A stretch of 64,000 nt of DNA from JALZOC01 sp035758845 (GTDB lineage: Bacteria > Acidobacteriota > Vicinamibacteria > Vicinamibacterales > 2-12-FULL-66-21): the NCBI GenBank assembly GCA_035758845.1, contig DASTVZ010000052.1, positions 1 to 64,000 on the forward strand, written 5' to 3'. Under the pieces are notes generated by a model. The model worked only from the letters and a program-made list of their open reading frames with translations. It searched no databases and was not told where the DNA came from. This document shows positions 25,480 to 33,616 of this stretch, piece after piece. The stretch's first letter is position 1; each line of letters opens with the position of its first letter. Position numbers and translations under genes: made by a program.

Positions 25480-27708
25480 GTGCCGTCTCAAAGAATTCTC
25501 AGGGCGACAACTGTCGGCGTCGTCCTCGCGGCGGCTAGTACGATCGCATTAACGGCTCAACAGCGGGCCGGTACCAGGACGCACGGGGTCACCGCCGGCG
25601 ACTACGCGCGAGCGGAACGATTCATGAGTTGGAATACGACGCCGCTGGTGTTTCGTAACGGTGTCAGTCCGACCTGGATTGCCGACGATCGCTTCTGGTA
25701 TCGCGTGACGACGCCGACCGGCAACGAAGCCATCCTCGTCGACCCGACAACCGGGACAAAGGCACCGTGCACGCTCCCAGCCTGCGCCTCAACCTCGGGG
25801 TCCGTGACGGGTAGACGGGCCCGCGGCCGCGGCGGACGCGGCGCGGCGGCCGTCATCCCCTCGACGTCACCGGACGGTAAACGCGCCGTCTTCATTCGTG
25901 ACTGGAACCTGGTGTTGCGCGACAACGCCACCGGCCAGGAAAGCGTGCTCACGACCGATGGCGTCAAGGACTTCGGATATGCCACCGACAACGCCGGGTG
26001 GTCGAAGAGCGAGCGACCGATCGTCGTCTGGTCACCTGACTCGCGAAAGATCGCCACGTTTCAGCAGGATCAACGCAACGTCGGCGAGATGTACCTCGTG
26101 AGCACGGAAGTTGGTCACCCGCAACTCCAAGCCTGGAAATACCCGCTGCCCGGTGACGATACCGTATCGATGATCCACCGCGTCGTGATCGATGTCGACT
26201 CGAAACAGGTCGTGCGCCTGAAGATGCCGCCTGACCAGCATCGCTCGTCGTTGTGCGACAACCTGGCCTGCCGCGGAGGCGATTGGAACGACGTGCAATG
26301 GGCGGCCGACGCGTCCTCGGTCGCGTTCGTGTCCACCTCCCGCGATCATCGCCGGACCGTGCTGCGCGTCGCCGATTCATCGTCTGGCGAGGTGCGCGAC
26401 GTGCTCGCGGAAACGGTCAAGACCTTCTTTGAATCGGGCAACGGCCGCATCAACTGGAGATACCTGGCTGCCTCAAACGAGGTGATCTGGTTCTCAGAGC
26501 GGGATAACTGGGGTCAGCTCTATCTCTACGATCTGCAGTCCGGCAAACTCAAACGACAGATCACCACCGGCGATGGCAATGTGACCCAACTGCTCCATGT
26601 CGACGCGACCAGTCGCGCCCTTCTGTTTCAGGCGGTTGGCAAGGAGGCGGGACGCGACCCGTACTTTACACATTTGTATCGCGTGAACATGGATGCCGGC
26701 CCGGCGAAGCTGCTGACGCCAGAAGATGCGCATCATGAGATCACGTTGTCGCCATCGGGTCGTTATTTCGTCGACAGTTATTCCAGGCCCGACGTCCCGC
26801 CAATCGCCGTCCTGCGCGATGCCGACGGCAAACTGATCGTCGAACTCGAACGGGCAGACATCTCAAAGCTGATCGCGACCGGTTGGAAGCCGCCACAGCC
26901 GATTACCGTCAAAGCGCGCGACGGCGCGACTGATCTCTACGGCCTGATGTACCGCCCGACACGGCTCACATCCGGCCGAAAGTATCCGATCGTTAATCAC
27001 ATTTATCCGGGACCCCAGACCGGCAGCGTCGGAAGCCGCTCGTTCTCCGTCGCTCGCGGCGATGCCCAGGCGCTCGCCGAGCTCGGATTCGTCGTCGTCG
27101 AAATCGACGGGATGGGCACACCCTGGCGGTCGAAAAAGTTTCACGAGGCCTACTACGGCGATATGGCTGACAACACGTTGCCGGATCAGATCGCCGGAAT
27201 GAAGGAACTCGCCCGGCGGTTTCCCTGGATCGACATCACCCGCGTCGGCATCTACGGACATTCAGGCGGTGGCTACGCGGCGGCGTCCGCGATGTTCCAT
27301 CATCCAGATTTCTTCAAGGTTGGGATCTCGGAATCAGGGAACCACGACAATCGCGTCTACGAGGACGACTGGGCAGAGAAGTGGATGGGCCTGCTCGAAA
27401 ATCGCGGCGACGACTTCACCAATTACGATAGCCAGGCCAATCAGAACTTCGTTCAAGGGCTGAAAGGCAAGCTCCTGCTGGCGCACGGGACGATGGATAC
27501 CAACGTCCCTCCCAACAACACGCTGCTCGTCGTCGCCGCTTTGATCAAGGCAAACAAGGATTTCGATCTGCTCATGATCCCGAACGCGGGGCACGGCTAC
27601 GGCGACAATGCGAATTACATGACTCGGCGGCGCTGGGATTATTTCGTCCGGAATCTGCTCGGTGTCGAACCACCGGCGGAATACCGGCTTGGGCCGGTGA
27701 ACCCGTAA
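25480..27708 (+). CDS. Exported S9 family (dipeptidyl peptidase IV-like) serine peptidase
   Basis: A 742-residue secreted prolyl-oligopeptidase-type peptidase. I start at GTG 25480, eight bases after GGAGG (25467-25471); it gives MPSQRILRATTVGVVLAAAS, a signal peptide ending LTA. The N-terminal part is a DPP IV beta-propeller (IVVWSPDSRKIATFQQDQ, VGEMYLVSTEVGHPQLQAWKYPLPGD). The catalytic domain has the Ser in GIYGHSGGGYAAASAM, Asp in GTMDTNVPP, and His in NAGHGYG. A Gly/Arg-rich insert (RARGRGGRG, 25808-25850) sits in the propeller. It probably cleaves dipeptides from proline-containing peptides outside the cytoplasm. It ends 175 bases before the truncated ECF sigma gene. Confidence 0.92.
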   Translation: MPSQRILRATTVGVVLAAASTIALTAQQRAGTRTHGVTAGDYARAERFMSWNTTPLVFRNGVSPTWIADDRFWYRVTTPTGNEAILVDPTTGTKAPCTLPACASTSGSVTGRRARGRGGRGAAAVIPSTSPDGKRAVFIRDWNLVLRDNATGQESVLTTDGVKDFGYATDNAGWSKSERPIVVWSPDSRKIATFQQDQRNVGEMYLVSTEVGHPQLQAWKYPLPGDDTVSMIHRVVIDVDSKQVVRLKMPPDQHRSSLCDNLACRGGDWNDVQWAADASSVAFVSTSRDHRRTVLRVADSSSGEVRDVLAETVKTFFESGNGRINWRYLAASNEVIWFSERDNWGQLYLYDLQSGKLKRQITTGDGNVTQLLHVDATSRALLFQAVGKEAGRDPYFTHLYRVNMDAGPAKLLTPEDAHHEITLSPSGRYFVDSYSRPDVPPIAVLRDADGKLIVELERADISKLIATGWKPPQPITVKARDGATDLYGLMYRPTRLTSGRKYPIVNHIYPGPQTGSVGSRSFSVARGDAQALAELGFVVVEIDGMGTPWRSKKFHEAYYGDMADNTLPDQIAGMKELARRFPWIDITRVGIYGHSGGGYAAASAMFHHPDFFKVGISESGNHDNRVYEDDWAEKWMGLLENRGDDFTNYDSQANQNFVQGLKGKLLLAHGTMDTNVPPNNTLLVVAALIKANKDFDLLMIPNAGHGYGDNANYMTRRRWDYFVRNLLGVEPPAEYRLGPVNP

Positions 27709-27883
27709 ACGATCTCAATCAACAGCATTCCCACCCACGCGGACTTCGATACAAGAGAAAGGAAAGGAGAAAGGATTTTTTCTTTTCCATCTCTGAAACA
27801 GGGTCGCAGCGTGACTGTGAAGGATGTTGATTAGTAGGAGTTGTAACAATCGTCTCCTGTCCCCGTATTCTTCCCGAGCGCTA

Positions 27884-28432
27884 ATGGAAACGATCCAATT
27901 CGGCGAGCTCTACGAGGGCTACGCGCGCGATGTGCTGCGGTTCGCGTGGTATCTGACTGGCAGCCGTCATCAGGCGGAGGACATTACGTCGGAAACGTTC
28001 GTGCGCGCGTGGATGGACTCGGGGACTTTGCGCGTTGACACGATCAAGGCGTACCTGTTCACCATCTCCCGGAATCTCCACGTCGACTGGCGACGGCGCG
28101 AGGCTCGACGCGGTGAACTCGGCGAAGAACCGGTCGATCCATCGCCCGGGCCTGAAGGGGGGACAGCCAGTCGCAGTGAACTGCGAGCTGTCACGAAGGT
28201 CCTGGCCGTGATTAGTTGGACGGCTTATATGGTGCTGCTCAACCGATATAGACGGAGGTCACTTCGTGGGTGGCGGAACCACTTCGCTGCTCTCTACCTG
28301 ACGATGAAAGGCACCAACACCGGTACGGCACTCTCCGCGGGAACCGCGTCGCCGCGGGACAACACTTCGAAGGCGCGACCGATGCGATTGCCGGCGACAT
28401 CTTCAAGAATCGGCTGGACGGTGAGGATGTAA
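27884..28432 (+). pseudogene. Truncated ECF sigma factor (region sigma-4 lost)
   Basis: ATG 27884 begins an ECF sigma factor: FGELYEGYARDVLRFAWYLTGS, EDITSETFVRAWMDSGTLR, and IKAYLFTISRNLHVDWRRREARRG are a normal sigma-2 domain. The linker continues to SRSELRAVTKVLA (about 28205), where the sigma-4 helix-turn-helix should start. Instead the frame reads VISWTAYMVLLNRYRRRS, which is unlike any sigma-4, and then runs antisense into the next gene until 28432. No sigma-4-like sequence is present in the other frames nearby, so this is a deletion rather than a frameshift. An ECF factor without sigma-4 should not recognise a -35 element. No anti-sigma gene follows. Confidence 0.75.
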
Positions 28433-29472
28433 GGACCACGCTGCCACTCCGACTCCGGGACAAATTGCCAGCCGGTTTCTCCTGCAGCAATCCGTACTTC
28501 ACCCCGCATGCTCGCGCTGCCGCGCCCGACCGACAACGATCGCTGCAACAATCCGTAGTCGAGCGGTTTTGGAAAGGTGACCGTCACCGCATCACGACTG
28601 CCCGCCGCGGGTGGAGTGACATGCCACTCCATCGTGCTGAGCGCGCGGTCCTCGGCTGCCCCGATTCGATATCGACGCCGGTATTCCGTCGTCAGCGGAA
28701 GCCCGTGTGCATCCGGCCAGTCGCGTTTGACGACGATGGTGATGCCGTTGCCGTCGTGAAGCGCGCGACCCATGTCCCGGTTGGGCAGAATCTCACGTTT
28801 CACACGCCCCGGATCCAGGATCACGGTATAGCGTGTGCGCTCCGCGTTCCATAGGTCGGTGTCGAGCGGCACGACGACATCCGGCACTTCGCGCCCGCTG
28901 TCATCGAAGAACATGATGTGGCCGCGCCCACCCTGCTGCCCCATTGGTGCTGAAAACTGCACGTACATCCGGAGCAGATTCTCGGGCATCACGTCACTTG
29001 TCGGATAGACGGCGGACACGGCCGTCGACGGCGATCGTCCGCTTCCCGGAATTGACACTGTCGCGGCCGTTGCGCGCGCCGACAGACTGACTCGCGACAA
29101 TCTGGACGGATCGAACCGGACTTCGTATTCACGTCCCGCATCAAAGGGAAACGACGGCCAGAACCGGAGTGAGTCTTCGACTGAATATCGGCCAGCCATC
29201 CCCGGTCCTTCGGAGGTTAACGGCGAGGCGGAAGATCGAAGTGTGACGCGGAGGAGAGCACTCCACTCGTCGGGGCTCAGGTTCGCCTTCGACAGCGCTG
29301 TCAGATCGGCCTGCGGCAGACCGGTGACTTCAATAAACGTTCGGGACGGATTTGTGGTGTCGAGGCGGATAGCGGGGCCCGGCGAACTGCAGGACGTCGA
29401 ACCGATCAGGAGAAGACTGAGGACGCAGCGCAGCACCCATGTGATGCGCCGCGCGGCGCCCTCTGATTTCAT
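28294..29472 (-). CDS. Lipoprotein with Ig-like domains, function unknown
   Basis: A 392-residue protein starting at ATG 29472. The N-terminus (WVLRCVLSLLLIGSTSCSS) is a lipoprotein signal with a lipobox cysteine (about residue 28), so it is probably tethered to a membrane. The mature part has bacterial Ig-like sequence (FIEVTGLPQADLTALSK; FPFDAGREYEVRFDPSRL; VYPTSDVMPENLLRMYVQFSAPM; YTVILDPGRVKREI; ILTVQPILEDVAGNRIGRAFEV), the last two typical of SbsA_Ig-like domains. It lies 7 bases after the next leftward gene, so the two form an operon, perhaps for a coupled exported function. Confidence 0.72.
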   Translation of the reverse strand: MKSEGAARRITWVLRCVLSLLLIGSTSCSSPGPAIRLDTTNPSRTFIEVTGLPQADLTALSKANLSPDEWSALLRVTLRSSASPLTSEGPGMAGRYSVEDSLRFWPSFPFDAGREYEVRFDPSRLSRVSLSARATAATVSIPGSGRSPSTAVSAVYPTSDVMPENLLRMYVQFSAPMGQQGGRGHIMFFDDSGREVPDVVVPLDTDLWNAERTRYTVILDPGRVKREILPNRDMGRALHDGNGITIVVKRDWPDAHGLPLTTEYRRRYRIGAAEDRALSTMEWHVTPPAAGSRDAVTVTFPKPLDYGLLQRSLSVGRGSASMRGEVRIAAGETGWQFVPESEWQRGPYILTVQPILEDVAGNRIGRAFEVLSRGDAVPAESAVPVLVPFIVR

Positions 29473-29479
29473 GTCGTCG

Positions 29480-30571
29480 CTACGGGAGCGGCACGGCCGC
29501 GAGGTTGAGCCCCGACGTCGTGCGCGCAAGCACGATGGACCGCTGCGCGTCGAGCAGATCCATCTGTTCGATGCCGGTCATCGACGTGATCTTCTCGTAC
29601 GGAACACCCGCCGTCTCGCTCTTCACCGGTTCGGTGATCGGCGCTGCGGTAGCGAAGCTTTCGGTTGGGATCTTCATCACGCCGCGTGAGTTGTTCGACA
29701 TCAGCAGGAACTCTTTTCCGTCCTTCATGTAGAGAATCATGTCGAGCGGACGGTTTCGGTTGCCGAGTTCCGCAATCGTCGTTCCCACGACTTTCGACCC
29801 TTTGAGGCTGTCGAGCGAGAACCGGACCAGCGGCGTGCACAGGTAGCTTGCGATGATGTGCGGCTTGTTGTCGATGGTGTACGGGATGAACGTGTACACC
29901 GGCGACCGCGTCTCCAGCCGGCCGTGGTTGCCGTGAAAGATTTCGACACTCGTTCCCGGATCCGCCGCGGCAAATGGATACGGGATCGCCCGAAGCTTCG
30001 AAGCGAATTCCTCGTTCGACAACCCGGCGACCACGAGCTTGCCGTTGGTGAATGCCATGTCGGTAATCACGTCAGCGCGCTGATTCCGGGCCCCCTCCGT
30101 CGCTGGAGGATTCGGAAGCGTCACCTTGGAATACTTGACACGATCGAGGGCCACGAGCGCGATCTTGCCGTCGCCATCAACCCGAAGGAGTGCCGGCTTG
30201 GCGTCGGCGCCCGTGCCGCGCATCACAGAGAGATACGCGTTATGGCTGACAGGATGGATCACCAGGTCCTTCACCGACACCGCATCAGGTGTCGTGCCAA
30301 GAAGGGACGCAATTTTCTGGTCGATACCGGGCACATCAGCGGCACCCGCTTTGGCGCCGGTGGCCTGATCGCCCAGCTCGAGCGCGTAGATCGTGGCGGC
30401 CTGCGTGTCGGCCGCGAACAACACACCGTTTGAACCGAACGTCAGCGCGCCCAGTGATTCTGGCGCGGGGCCGACGTCGGGTGGCGGCGCAGCGACAGGC
30501 CGTGCCGGCGTCGAGGCCACTGCGGCCACAAATACCGCAGCAAGCAAGCCGTTTCGATACGTCAAAGGCAT
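29480..30571 (-). CDS. Exported beta-propeller-like protein of unknown function
   Basis: A 363-residue secreted protein; signal peptide residues 1-27, and GGAGGAG 5 bases before the ATG at 30571. The repeats of GVLFAADTQAATIYAL, DLVIHPVSHNAYLSVMRG, VITDMAFTNGKLVVAGLS and IEQMDLLDAQRSIVLARTT suggest a beta-propeller of the WD40/NHL-like type. No catalytic motif is evident. It heads a leftward two-gene operon with the Ig-like lipoprotein; a TTGACA-like box and a 14-bp palindrome lie upstream at 30586-30631. Confidence 0.7.
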   Translation of the reverse strand: MPLTYRNGLLAAVFVAAVASTPARPVAAPPPDVGPAPESLGALTFGSNGVLFAADTQAATIYALELGDQATGAKAGAADVPGIDQKIASLLGTTPDAVSVKDLVIHPVSHNAYLSVMRGTGADAKPALLRVDGDGKIALVALDRVKYSKVTLPNPPATEGARNQRADVITDMAFTNGKLVVAGLSNEEFASKLRAIPYPFAAADPGTSVEIFHGNHGRLETRSPVYTFIPYTIDNKPHIIASYLCTPLVRFSLDSLKGSKVVGTTIAELGNRNRPLDMILYMKDGKEFLLMSNNSRGVMKIPTESFATAAPITEPVKSETAGVPYEKITSMTGIEQMDLLDAQRSIVLARTTSGLNLAAVPLP

Positions 30572-30585
30572 TCTGCTCCTCCTTC

Positions 30586-30631
30586 AGAGACTCCGGAGTC
30601 TGTCTATCCTCCCTTATACGAGGGCATTGTC
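30586..30631 (-). promoter_or_regulatory. Candidate promoter and operator of the propeller/Ig operon
   Basis: A perfect -35 TTGACA (30626-30631 read leftward) precedes only weak -10 candidates (AGGATA at 17 bases, GATAGA at 19). A perfect 14-bp palindrome, AGACTCCGGAGTCT (30586-30599), lies just downstream of the -10 and 14 bases before the start codon, where a repressor could bind. Both are unproven. Confidence 0.35.
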
Positions 30632-30694
30632 AACAGTGCTTACCTGGCCTGCTGCCAATTCGTACCTGTAATCAGATGCTAAACTCTCCGCACC

Positions 30695-31909
30695 ATGAAC
30701 ATCACGATCCGTCTTCTGCCCCTCATCGTTGCCGCAACGATGCAGCAGGCTCCCGCTCCTGCGCCTGCACCAGCGACCCCAGCCCCAACCGGCCGTGGCG
30801 GCCAGGCATCAACGCCGCAATTCACGTCGCCGGAAGTGTCGGCCGACAAGCGGATTACCTTCCGCGTATACGCCCCCGACGCAGCGACCGTCGCCATTCG
30901 TGGCGGCGATATTCCCGCACCCGCCCGAGCCAACATCGAGTTCACGAAAGGCGCCAATGGCGTCTGGGAAATGACGACGGGTCCGCTTGAACCCGGCGCC
31001 TACCGTTACGTGTACGTCGTCAACGGCGTCAGCGTTATCGATCCGCGGAACACGGCGATCAGCGAATCAAACACGACGACGTGGAGCGTCGCGACTGTCC
31101 CCGGCTCGGACTTGATGGATACGAAGGCCGTCCCGCATGGTGCCCTGTCAACGGTGTACTACGACTCGACCGCGCTTGGGCGGACCCGGCGGATGCACAT
31201 CTACACACCGCCGGGATACGAATCGGGCAAGGGCAGTTACCCCGTGTTCTATCTGCTGCACGGCGCCGGCGACTCTGATGATTCGTGGACCTCGGTGGGG
31301 CGGGCAAATTTCATTCTCGACAATCTGATCGCGTCGAGCAAAGCCAAGCCGATGATCGTCGTCATGCCGGCCGGTCATACGAACGCAGGTGGCGGCGGAC
31401 GCGGTGCCGCACCGGCCGGTGGACCACCGCCGCGCGATGAGTTTCTCGAGGACTTCACGAAGGATGTGATGCCCTACGTCGAAAAGCATTACCGTGTGAT
31501 CGCCGACCGTTCGCATCGCGCAATCGCAGGTCTTTCGATGGGCGGGAGCCAGACGCTGAACATCAGCGTTCCCAATCTCGAGAAATTTGGCTACATCGGC
31601 GTCTACAGTTCTGGTCTGCTGGGTGGGGGCCGGGGCGCCGCGGCAGCGTCGGGAACTCCGCCGCCGCCTTTCGGCACCGCGTTTGAGCAGCAGAACGGTG
31701 CGGCGCTCGATAACCCCGCAGCAAAGAAAGGTCTCAAGCTTTTCTGGTTCGCCACAGGAGTCGACGACGGTCTGATGCCGACGACGAAGAACACTGTGGA
31801 ACTCTTCAAGAAGCACGGCTTCTCTCCGCTGTTGAAGGAGAGTCCCGGCGGCCACACCTGGTTGAACTGGCGGAGCTACCTGATCGAATTCGCCCCGCAG
31901 TTGTTCTGA
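30695..31909 (+). CDS. Exported esterase with N-terminal CBM48-like domain
   Basis: A 404-residue secreted protein. After the signal peptide (MNITIRLLPLIVAATM, short) and a Pro/Ala linker come the CBM48-like or glycogen-branching-enzyme-like beta domain (ITFRVYAPDAATVAIRGGDIP, YRYVYVVNGV), then the esterase fold: RRMHIYTPPGYESGKGSYPVFYLLHG, the nucleophile in IAGLSMGGSQTLN, and the late His in SPGGHTWLNWR. This is the architecture of feruloyl/acetyl-xylan-type esterases (CE1-like). Two Gly/Arg/Pro-rich inserts lie at 31390-31436 and 31620-31675. Divergent from the propeller operon. Confidence 0.87.
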   Translation: MNITIRLLPLIVAATMQQAPAPAPAPATPAPTGRGGQASTPQFTSPEVSADKRITFRVYAPDAATVAIRGGDIPAPARANIEFTKGANGVWEMTTGPLEPGAYRYVYVVNGVSVIDPRNTAISESNTTTWSVATVPGSDLMDTKAVPHGALSTVYYDSTALGRTRRMHIYTPPGYESGKGSYPVFYLLHGAGDSDDSWTSVGRANFILDNLIASSKAKPMIVVMPAGHTNAGGGGRGAAPAGGPPPRDEFLEDFTKDVMPYVEKHYRVIADRSHRAIAGLSMGGSQTLNISVPNLEKFGYIGVYSSGLLGGGRGAAAASGTPPPPFGTAFEQQNGAALDNPAAKKGLKLFWFATGVDDGLMPTTKNTVELFKKHGFSPLLKESPGGHTWLNWRSYLIEFAPQLF

Positions 31910-31953
31910 GAACACTCCGATGCGCGCAAAACGTCTGACAGGCTCGTTGAAAT

Positions 31954-33064
31954 ATGATCCGGCGTTTTGCACGACTCGGACGTTCCACGTCTGAGCCCCT
32001 CGCGCTGCTGGTCGCGACGCTGGTCGCGTACTATCCTGCCTGGCATGGCGGCGTGTTGTGGGACGACAACGCCCACCTCACGCGTCCCGAACTGCAATCG
32101 ACGTGCGGTCTGTGGCGCATTTGGTTCGACGTTGGGGCCACGCAGCAATACTATCCACTGACCCATTCCGCGTTCTGGTTCATGCACCAGCTATGGGGGA
32201 TACCACGATCGGGTATCACCTCATAAACATCGTTCTCCACGCCATGTCTGCCTGGCTGCTGACGATCATCCTTCGACGGCTCGCGGTTCCCGGTGCGTTC
32301 CTCGCCGCGGTCATCTTCGCGCTGCATCCGGTCGCAGCTGAATCTGTCGCGTGGATGACCGAGCTCAAGAACACGCTGTCAGGAGTGTGTTACCTCGCCG
32401 CGGCATTGGCATACCTTCGCTTCGATGCGCGTCGCGAACGTCGGGCGTATGCGGCATCGTTTGTCTTCTTTGTCCTGGCATTGCTGGCGAAGACCGTGAC
32501 GGCGGTGTTGCCGGCGGCGCTGCTCGTCGTGTTCTGGTGGAAGCGTGGAAGCATCGACCGGCGCCGCGACGTGCGTCCGCTGGTGCCGTTCTTCGTCATT
32601 GGCGGTGCGGTTGGTGTCGTCACCGCCTGGTTCGAGCGCACTCTCAATGGCGCACGCGGATTCGAGTTCCAGGCATCAGCAATCGAGCGAATGCTGATTG
32701 CGGGACAGGCGATCTAAGCTCTCCGCTTGATCCTTCGCCGCTGCGGCGGCCACACGATCGCTGCAGGCGGCGTCCTTCAGCAGCCGACGCGCCGAGATTG
32801 CGCTGTGCCTTGCCCTCGGCGCGCCGTTAGGGGCGCTCACTTGGATGCAAAGCCGTCAGTATGTTGATGCGCCCACGCTGCACGAAGCGACACTTCGCCA
32901 GAATCCCGCGTGCTGGTTGTGTCACAACAACCTGGCGACCGCAAAACTGCACGGATCGGATGCGGATCTCGAAGGCGCTGCGGTTGCGGCCGGATTATCC
33001 GGAGGCCCAGACCAGTTTGGAAAGTGTGAGGCAGCTTCAGGCGCGACAGGCGGTCAGAAAGTGA
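31954..33064 (+). pseudogene. Decayed membrane glycosyltransferase-like/TPR protein gene
   Basis: Three frames together cover a protein of the type 'multi-TM N-terminus plus TPR', common in this lineage and related to TMTC/O-mannosyltransferases. Frame 1 (31954-32199) gives AYYPAWHGGVLWDDNAHL and QQYYPLTHSAFWFMHQLWG; frame 3 then continues with DTTIGYHLINIVLHAMSAW, FALHPVAAESVAWMTELKN and LPAALLVVFWWKRG up to LIAGQAI and a stop at 32715. The switch is in a run of five G (32195-32199), where six would restore the frame. After 32717 a large part is missing. The tail resumes as QSRQYVDAPTLHEATLRQNPACWLCHNNL in frame 1 and ALRLRPDYPEAQTSLESVRQL in frame 2, a truncated TPR. Confidence 0.8.
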
Positions 33065-33536
33065 TCCGATCCTTCGCCGCTTCGATCTTCTTGAAGTCGA
33101 CGCCGGGAGCTTTCTTGATGTCGTCGATCGTTTTGAAGCCGCCGACCTTGTCGCGGTAGGCGATCAACGCCGCCGCTTCTTTGCGTAAAAGCAAGACGAC
33201 GCTTTCGAGTTCGACGGCCGTCGCGCGGTTCATGTTCAGCTTCGCCGGCGCCTCACCGAGGAAATTGGTCACCAGGTACTCGATGACCTGCGCGAATTCC
33301 TCGTCAGTGCCCTTGGCTCCGCGCCATCGCATATCGGAAACGGTCTGTTCCCAACCTTCACGCGTCAGGCGCGATGCCGCCGCGCGATTCGCTTCGTGAC
33401 ACGGGCTGCAGACCTTGACCATCGCGTCCTTGCCGGGGCCGTCGGGCAATTGAGCCGAGGCAACGCCGGAAGTGAGGGCGAAAGCGAACGTGAACACCGC
33501 GGCGCGACTGACGAGCTGTCGATCCGACCGAGACAT
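33054..33536 (-). CDS. Exported cytochrome c-like domain fused to helix-hairpin-helix
   Basis: A 160-residue secreted protein with signal peptide (residues 1-28, ending ASA). A c-type haem motif CSPCH (near residue 43) heads a small cytochrome-like domain with EGWEQTVSDMRWRGA. The C-terminal half is a ComEA-like helix-hairpin-helix: KLNMNRATAVELESVVLLL and KEAAALIAYRDKVGGFKTIDDIKKAPGV. The Met ligand would be the one in DMRW. Periplasmic HHH domains bind DNA in competence proteins; why one is joined to haem is unknown. The stop overlaps the end of the pseudogene on the other strand. Confidence 0.85.
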   Translation of the reverse strand: MSRSDRQLVSRAAVFTFAFALTSGVASAQLPDGPGKDAMVKVCSPCHEANRAAASRLTREGWEQTVSDMRWRGAKGTDEEFAQVIEYLVTNFLGEAPAKLNMNRATAVELESVVLLLRKEAAALIAYRDKVGGFKTIDDIKKAPGVDFKKIEAAKDRITF

Positions 33537-33547
33537 GGGGTTCTGAT

Positions 33548-33616
33548 TTTAGCCCTTTTCCCTTTCGCCTTCTTCCCTTCCCTTTTCCCTTGTCCCTTCT
33601 CCCATGTCCCTTTCCC
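33548..33616. repeat. Degenerate CCCTTTTCCCTT tract
   Basis: A 68-base pyrimidine-rich stretch (CCCTTTTCCCTTT, CTTCCCTTCCC, TTCTCCCATGTCC) forms the 3' end of the symporter gene on the minus strand, which reads it as GREEGEREKG. A sister tract lies at 54957-55014. Confidence 0.75.

Noticed and set aside
27750..27795. Terminator after the S9 peptidase (GATTTTTTCTTTTCC)
   Set aside because: The possible stem is only about six A-T-rich pairs, so I do not call it.
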